Assembly (NCBI RefSeq): GCF_027531815.1
Contig: NZ_JAPZSK010000004.1
Coordinates: forward strand, 124,001 to 188,000
Direction: 5' to 3'
Length of the DNA: 64,000 bases
From: Gemmatimonas sp.
Lineage (GTDB): Bacteria; Gemmatimonadota; Gemmatimonadetes; Gemmatimonadales; Gemmatimonadaceae
This document shows positions 60,592 through 64,000 of this stretch, piece by piece. Under the pieces are notes generated by a model. The model did not search any database. It was not told where the DNA came from and saw only the letters and a program-made list of their open reading frames with translations. Position numbers and translations under genes: made by a program. Every line of letters begins with the position of its first letter. The stretch's first letter is position 1.

Positions 60592-61722
60592 TTACTGGCG
60601 CAGCCACTGGCGCGCGACGCGCAGCGCGGCGGCGGGGCGCTGCTCAACGATGGCGACGGCCTGTTCACGTCCGGGGGTCGTCGGAATCGGCGGCAACCGG
60701 TACGGCAGGCGTACGGCCTCCTCGGACGCGTCGTCGCCTTCGTTCTGGTCACCGGACGTCTCCGGGCCATCCCCCAGCGCCAGCTGCGCCTGGGTGCCGG
60801 CTGCGAGTTCAGGATAGCCGCTGCCGCGCGCGAGGGCGTCCGGTGGCGACGAATCGCCCACGGCCTTCACCTTCTTCGGGCGCAGGATGATCACGGCCAC
60901 GAGGCCGAGCACGAGCAGCACCGCCAACGCCGCGAGCGCCACCACCGGCTTGGGATTGGCCTGGATCCGCCCGATCAGGTCGGTCGCGGTGACGGCCGTA
61001 TCGGCCTTCGAGACGACGGGTGGCGGCATGTCGAACGGCGCACTCACCACCGAAATGAGGTCACCGCGCGTGCTGTCCACCCCGAGCGCATTGCGCACGA
61101 GCGCCTCGATGCGCGCGATTTCCTCGGGTGTGCGCGCGGTGATGACGGGTGCCGGTGGCGTGACCGGCGCGGTGGTATCGGCCGGTGCCGCCCCGGCCGG
61201 CGCCGGGAAGGTCACCTTGTCGGCCACGAGCACCGCCACGGTGAGCTTCTTCACGTTGCCGATGGCGCCGCTGAAGTTCTCGACACTCTTGGTGTTCTCG
61301 TACGACGTGGCCGACGTGCTGTAGCCGGCCCCCTGCTGCGGTGTGCTCGGGGTGACCTCGGCCTTCTGCTCTGTGGCCAGGGCCTGCTTCTCGGGGTCCA
61401 CCGCCTGCACGGTCCGTTCGATCTTGTCGAAGTTGATCACCGCGGCGACCTGCACCCGCGCGTTGCCGGTGCCCACGAGGCTGGTGAGCAGGTTGTTCGC
61501 CTTCTCCTCCATGTACGTCTCGACTTCCTTCTGCACGGCCAGTTGGCGGCTCGTGAGCCCCGCGAGAGACCCTTCGTCCTGCCTGGTCAACGCCTGGCCC
61601 CGCTCGTCCACGATCGTGACGTGCTCGGGCTCGAGTCCGCCCACGCTGCTCGCGACGAGCTGCGCGATCCCCTGCACCGTCTCCTGCCCCGGACGCGAGC
61701 CGCCCTGCATGGTGAGCGTCAC
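60592..61722 (-). CDS. fliF: FliF C-terminal part (after an in-frame TAG)
   Basis: 376 aa beginning with the GTG at 61720-61722. It continues the FliF frame with no shift: RPSKASVTLTMQGGSRPGQETVQGIAQLVASSVGGL, then RBM3-like VTIVDERGQAL, the second transmembrane helix (VALAALAVLLVLGLVAVIIL) and the cytoplasmic FliG-binding tail. AAGGCGAG lies just before the GTG, so reinitiation after the TAG 18 nt upstream is possible. MS-ring function needs the N-terminal part as well. Confidence 0.85.
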   Translation of the reverse strand: MTLTMQGGSRPGQETVQGIAQLVASSVGGLEPEHVTIVDERGQALTRQDEGSLAGLTSRQLAVQKEVETYMEEKANNLLTSLVGTGNARVQVAAVINFDKIERTVQAVDPEKQALATEQKAEVTPSTPQQGAGYSTSATSYENTKSVENFSGAIGNVKKLTVAVLVADKVTFPAPAGAAPADTTAPVTPPAPVITARTPEEIARIEALVRNALGVDSTRGDLISVVSAPFDMPPPVVSKADTAVTATDLIGRIQANPKPVVALAALAVLLVLGLVAVIILRPKKVKAVGDSSPPDALARGSGYPELAAGTQAQLALGDGPETSGDQNEGDDASEEAVRLPYRLPPIPTTPGREQAVAIVEQRPAAALRVARQWLRQ

Positions 61723-61740
61723 GCTCGCCTTGCTCGGCCG

Positions 61741-62223
61741 CTAGTTGCTCGTGAACGCCTTCTCGTCCTCGAGCGCGAGGTGGACCTTCACCGCCTCGAC
61801 TTCCTTCATCTTGCCGATGGTCCGCTCGAGTTCCCCCTCGAGGGCCCGGCGGTAGTTCACCTTCTGCGTGAAGTCCGTCATGCCCCACGTGGGCTTGTCG
61901 AACAGCTCGAGGCCCGGACGGCCCGCGTTGGGCACGTCGCCGGCGGCGAGGTCCACGCGCGCCCGCGCGAGATCCCCGCTGCCGACCATGATCGTGGTTC
62001 CCGTGCGATCGAGTTCGTAGGCGATCCCCGACTCAGTGAGCTTGTCGGTCATGGCCTTCACGCTCTCCACCGGAACGTCGGCGTAGAGCGGAACCATCGT
62101 GGGCGCCGTGGCCCAGCGCGAGACGCCGAAGACCAGGGCGGTGACGATCACCCCGACGGCGATGATGGCAAGCTGCCGGCCGCCACCCAGGCGGCCCAAG
62201 AGACTGTCGAGAAGCGAATTCAT
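61741..62223 (-). CDS. fliF: FliF N-terminal part, ends at in-frame TAG
   Basis: 160 aa with the first transmembrane helix (LAIIAVGVIVTALVFGVSRW) and the RBM1/RBM2 start (MVPLYADVPVESVKAMTDKLTESGIAYEL, VNYRRALEGELERTIGKMKEVEAVKVHLA). It stops with TAG after EDEKAFTSN. The next codons CGG-CCG-AGC-AAG-GCG-AGC-GTG continue the FliF sequence in the same frame. A single base change (for example CAG to TAG) would explain it; sequencing error or suppression are alternatives. Confidence 0.85.
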   Translation of the reverse strand: MNSLLDSLLGRLGGGRQLAIIAVGVIVTALVFGVSRWATAPTMVPLYADVPVESVKAMTDKLTESGIAYELDRTGTTIMVGSGDLARARVDLAAGDVPNAGRPGLELFDKPTWGMTDFTQKVNYRRALEGELERTIGKMKEVEAVKVHLALEDEKAFTSN

Positions 62224-62236
62224 CGTGTGGCGCTGC

Positions 62237-62548
62237 TCAGGACTGCATGGCGATCACACTGCGATAGGCCTCGACGACCTTGTTGCGCAGCTCGATGATC
62301 AAATCGAGGGCCACGCCGGCTTCCTCACTCGCCGCCATGACCTGATGCAGCTCGACGTTCTCGCCGGCGGCGAACCGCTTGGTGAGATCGCCGGAGCGAT
62401 CCCGGGCGTCGGACACTTCGTTGAGCACCCGGGTGAACGTGTCGCCGAAGCTGTTGTCGCTCTCACCAGTGATGGGGACTGCCGTCGCGAGCGGCCGGTC
62501 CTGTCCGAGGGTGAGATTGCGGGTGTAGAGATCGAGGCGGGTCTGCAT
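62237..62548 (-). CDS. fliE: Flagellar hook-basal body complex protein FliE
   Basis: 103 aa from the ATG at 62546-62548. The conserved C-terminal block: ENVELHQVMAASEEAGVALDLIIELRNKVVEAYRSVIAMQS, plus SFGDTFTRVLNEVSDARDRSGDLTKRFAAGE. It links the MS-ring to the rod. It precedes fliF on the transcript. Confidence 0.93.
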   Translation of the reverse strand: MQTRLDLYTRNLTLGQDRPLATAVPITGESDNSFGDTFTRVLNEVSDARDRSGDLTKRFAAGENVELHQVMAASEEAGVALDLIIELRNKVVEAYRSVIAMQS

Positions 62549-62575
62549 GGGGGAATCCGGAGAGCGGAGCGTCAA

Positions 62576-62956
62576 TCAGGCGCGCACATCGAGGCGCACG
62601 CCGCGCGCCGCCGGGGGCGTCTGCGCGGTCGTGGCATCCTTGAAGCGACTGTAGGTGAGGGGCCCGAGACTCGCCGTCTTGGCGAAGAAGTTCCGCTCCT
62701 CGGCGGTGAGCACCCCCCAGAAGGCCGGGTCGGTACCCGGGGGCGCCTCGGCGGGCACGGCCGACTGGGCGGCCCCTTGTCCGGCGATCGGCATTTGCGG
62801 CTTGAGCGCATTCGCGGTGGCCGACGTGCGGGGCTGCGGCAGTCCCGGCTGCGACACGACGCCGTTGTTGCCGGCGTTCGCGGGGCGCGCCGTGTCGGTG
62901 CGGGTGGCACCGAGGTTGGGAAGCAGCGGAGTGGAGTTGATGCCGTTGATGCTCAT
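62576..62956 (-). CDS. Hypothetical protein of the flgC-fliE interval
   Basis: 126 aa, no known family. The N-terminal half is Pro/Ala/Asn-rich. A compact C-terminal motif is DPAFWGVLTAEERNFFAKTASLGPLTYSRF. Such a tryptophan/aromatic helical motif suggests a small flagellar-associated protein. Both neighbours are flagellar rod/base genes and spacing is tight (2 bp to fliE's TTG alternative). Confidence 0.65.
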   Translation of the reverse strand: MSINGINSTPLLPNLGATRTDTARPANAGNNGVVSQPGLPQPRTSATANALKPQMPIAGQGAAQSAVPAEAPPGTDPAFWGVLTAEERNFFAKTASLGPLTYSRFKDATTAQTPPAARGVRLDVRA

Positions 62957-63091
62957 GGACGGGACTTACAGCGAAAGAGGGAAGCGGCGGGCCGGGACCC
63001 GAAGCGATGTCGGAGAGGAGGAAACGGAGGAGGAAGTGACCTCGAACCGAGTCCCGGACCCGCCGCCACGACGGCGGCGATCAGGTGTGGC

Positions 63092-63715
63092 TCAGATGTC
63101 CAGCGCGGCGCGGAGCATGGATTTCGCGGTGCTGAACACCGCCGCGTTGGCTTCGTAGATGCGTTTGGCGTCCATGAGCTTCACGAGTTCCTGCGTGGTG
63201 TCGATGTCGGGGTAGCGCACGTAGCCGGCCTCGTTCGCGTCGGGATGGCCGGGCTCGTACACGAGCCGGCCCTGTCCCTGGTCTTCGGCGATGCCGGCAA
63301 CACGCACACCGTACTCGCCGCCGAGGGGGCCGTTCACACCACCGGCAGCACTCAGCACGGGCACTTCGATGGGTTTGGGCCCGTCTGCCGTCACCGGTAC
63401 GTCGAAGGCCGGCGAGCCGAAGACGCCATTGCTGGCGACGCTCGAGCCCATGGCCTGGGCCGCCGGCGTCCCCGGGTTGTAGACGGCGGTCTGCGACGTG
63501 GCTGCCTCAAGCACGACGTCGCGGCGCCGGTACGGCTGGCCGTCGGGACCGCGCGTGACGTCGGCGTTGGCAATGTTCTGCGCGATGACCTCCATGCGCT
63601 GACGCTGGGCGGCGATGCCGCTGGCGGCGATGCCCATGGATTTGAACATGGGGCGCACCACCTGCTGCCCGGGGACGGGCAGGAGGGCGGGCTGGCGGAT
63701 CGGCTTGATCGGCAT
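63092..63715 (-). CDS. flgC: Flagellar proximal rod protein FlgC
   Basis: 207 aa, with the ATG sharing a base with the flgB stop (TGATG). N-terminal FKSMGIAASGIAAQRQRMEVIAQNIANADVTRGPDGQPYRRRDVVLE and C-terminal GYVRYPDIDTTQELVKLMDAKRIYEANAAVFSTAKSMLRAALDI are FlgC hallmarks. An insertion in the middle makes it longer than the usual ~135 aa. Confidence 0.95.
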   Translation of the reverse strand: MPIKPIRQPALLPVPGQQVVRPMFKSMGIAASGIAAQRQRMEVIAQNIANADVTRGPDGQPYRRRDVVLEAATSQTAVYNPGTPAAQAMGSSVASNGVFGSPAFDVPVTADGPKPIEVPVLSAAGGVNGPLGGEYGVRVAGIAEDQGQGRLVYEPGHPDANEAGYVRYPDIDTTQELVKLMDAKRIYEANAAVFSTAKSMLRAALDI

Positions 63716-64000
63716 CAGCCGTTACCTCCCTTGATGGCGGTGCGGAGACTGGCGTAGGTCTTTTCGAGGAGGCGCGACGTCGCGAGGAAGCGGAGCTGCT
63801 CGTCGGCGAGCGCCACCATTTCGTCTTCCACGTTGACCGGGTTCAGCTGGGGCTGGGGCGTGCCGGCCTTGGCCTCGAGGGCAAAGCCGTCGCCATTCTG
63901 CAGCGTGGCCTTGGAAACGCGATCGGCAATGCCGCGCGAGCGCTCGACGCTGCGATCGAGCGACGATTTGAGCTGCGGCGCCGAGGTGACGCGATCGATG
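63715..64000 (-). CDS. flgB: Flagellar proximal rod protein FlgB (partial, 5' end outside window)
   Basis: The C-terminal ~94 residues are present: the NGDGFALEAKAG stretch, NPVNVEDEMVALADEQLRF and SRLLEKTYASLRTAIKGGNG before the TGA. The NPVNVEDEMVALA-type motif is the classical FlgB ending. Most of the N-terminus lies beyond base 64000. Confidence 0.9.
   Translation of the reverse strand, partial: IDRVTSAPQLKSSLDRSVERSRGIADRVSKATLQNGDGFALEAKAGTPQPQLNPVNVEDEMVALADEQLRFLATSRLLEKTYASLRTAIKGGNG

Noticed and set aside
57177-62298. Very long plus-strand frames opposite fliI, fliH, fliG and fliF (810 and 946 aa)
   Set aside because: Shadow frames of flagellar genes; low-complexity composition and no recognisable motif.
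1-64000. CRISPR arrays, insertion sequences, prophage or integrase genes
   Set aside because: No direct-repeat/spacer array, transposase or integrase frame, or terminal inverted repeat was seen; repeats are short and intragenic.

Overview
The window is high-GC, diderm bacterial DNA packed with short overlaps (ATGA, GTGA, TGATG) and many GTG starts. A SusC/SusD-type outer-membrane pair, FlgH/FlgI-type L- and P-ring genes and several Sec/lipoprotein signals point to a Gram-negative envelope. Overall style fits Gemmatimonadota (Gemmatimonas-like), but that assignment is an inference; no rRNA or marker gene here proves it.

Region 1 (1-30.8 kb) is a mixed housekeeping/accessory half. It starts with a thiamine salvage operon (thiM-thiE-thiD plus an SDR gene, minus strand) behind a TPP riboswitch. 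Opposite it runs a four-gene operon of two ABC-2 exporters. Then come a LON-domain protein, a MarR regulator with a palindromic operator, tRNA-Cys(GCA) with a terminator, a methyltransferase, and a SusC-SusD-DUF4397 unit closed by a strong terminator. After a secreted protein with a duplicated domain and an NhaA antiporter there is a long overlapping plus-strand chain: S41 protease, secreted hypothetical, outer-membrane barrel, methyltransferase, cysE, cysK, small protein and rmuC. A third ABC exporter pair, a glycine-zipper lipoprotein and an EAL-HDOD protein lead into the motility region.

Region 2 (30.8-64 kb) is an almost unbroken flagellar locus on the minus strand. Read 5' to 3' it contains flgB-flgC-hyp-fliE-fliF-fliG-fliH-fliI-fliJ-motE-fliK-flgD-flgE; then fliL-fliM-fliN-fliOP; then fliQ-fliR-flhB-flhA-flhF-flhG-fliA-DUF6115-like; then flgF-flgG-flgA-flgH-flgI-flgJ-flgN-flgK-csrA; then motA-motB. 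No flagellin, cap, flgL or chemotaxis genes are present.

The main discovery is regulatory. The only three sizeable gaps inside the flagellar locus, upstream of flgF, fliQ and fliL, each hold a sigma-54 (-24/-12) promoter. Each also has a 27-bp dyad-symmetric element whose centre sits 53-54 bp from the -12 GC. The sites share a sequence pattern, so they look like binding sites for one flagellar enhancer-binding protein.

Several flagellar proteins are unusual. FliK carries an internal M15-type peptidoglycan endopeptidase domain, while FlgJ has only its rod domain. fliF is interrupted by an in-frame TAG. FliO and FliP are fused. FlhG has lost both Walker-A lysines. flgD contains a C10 tract.
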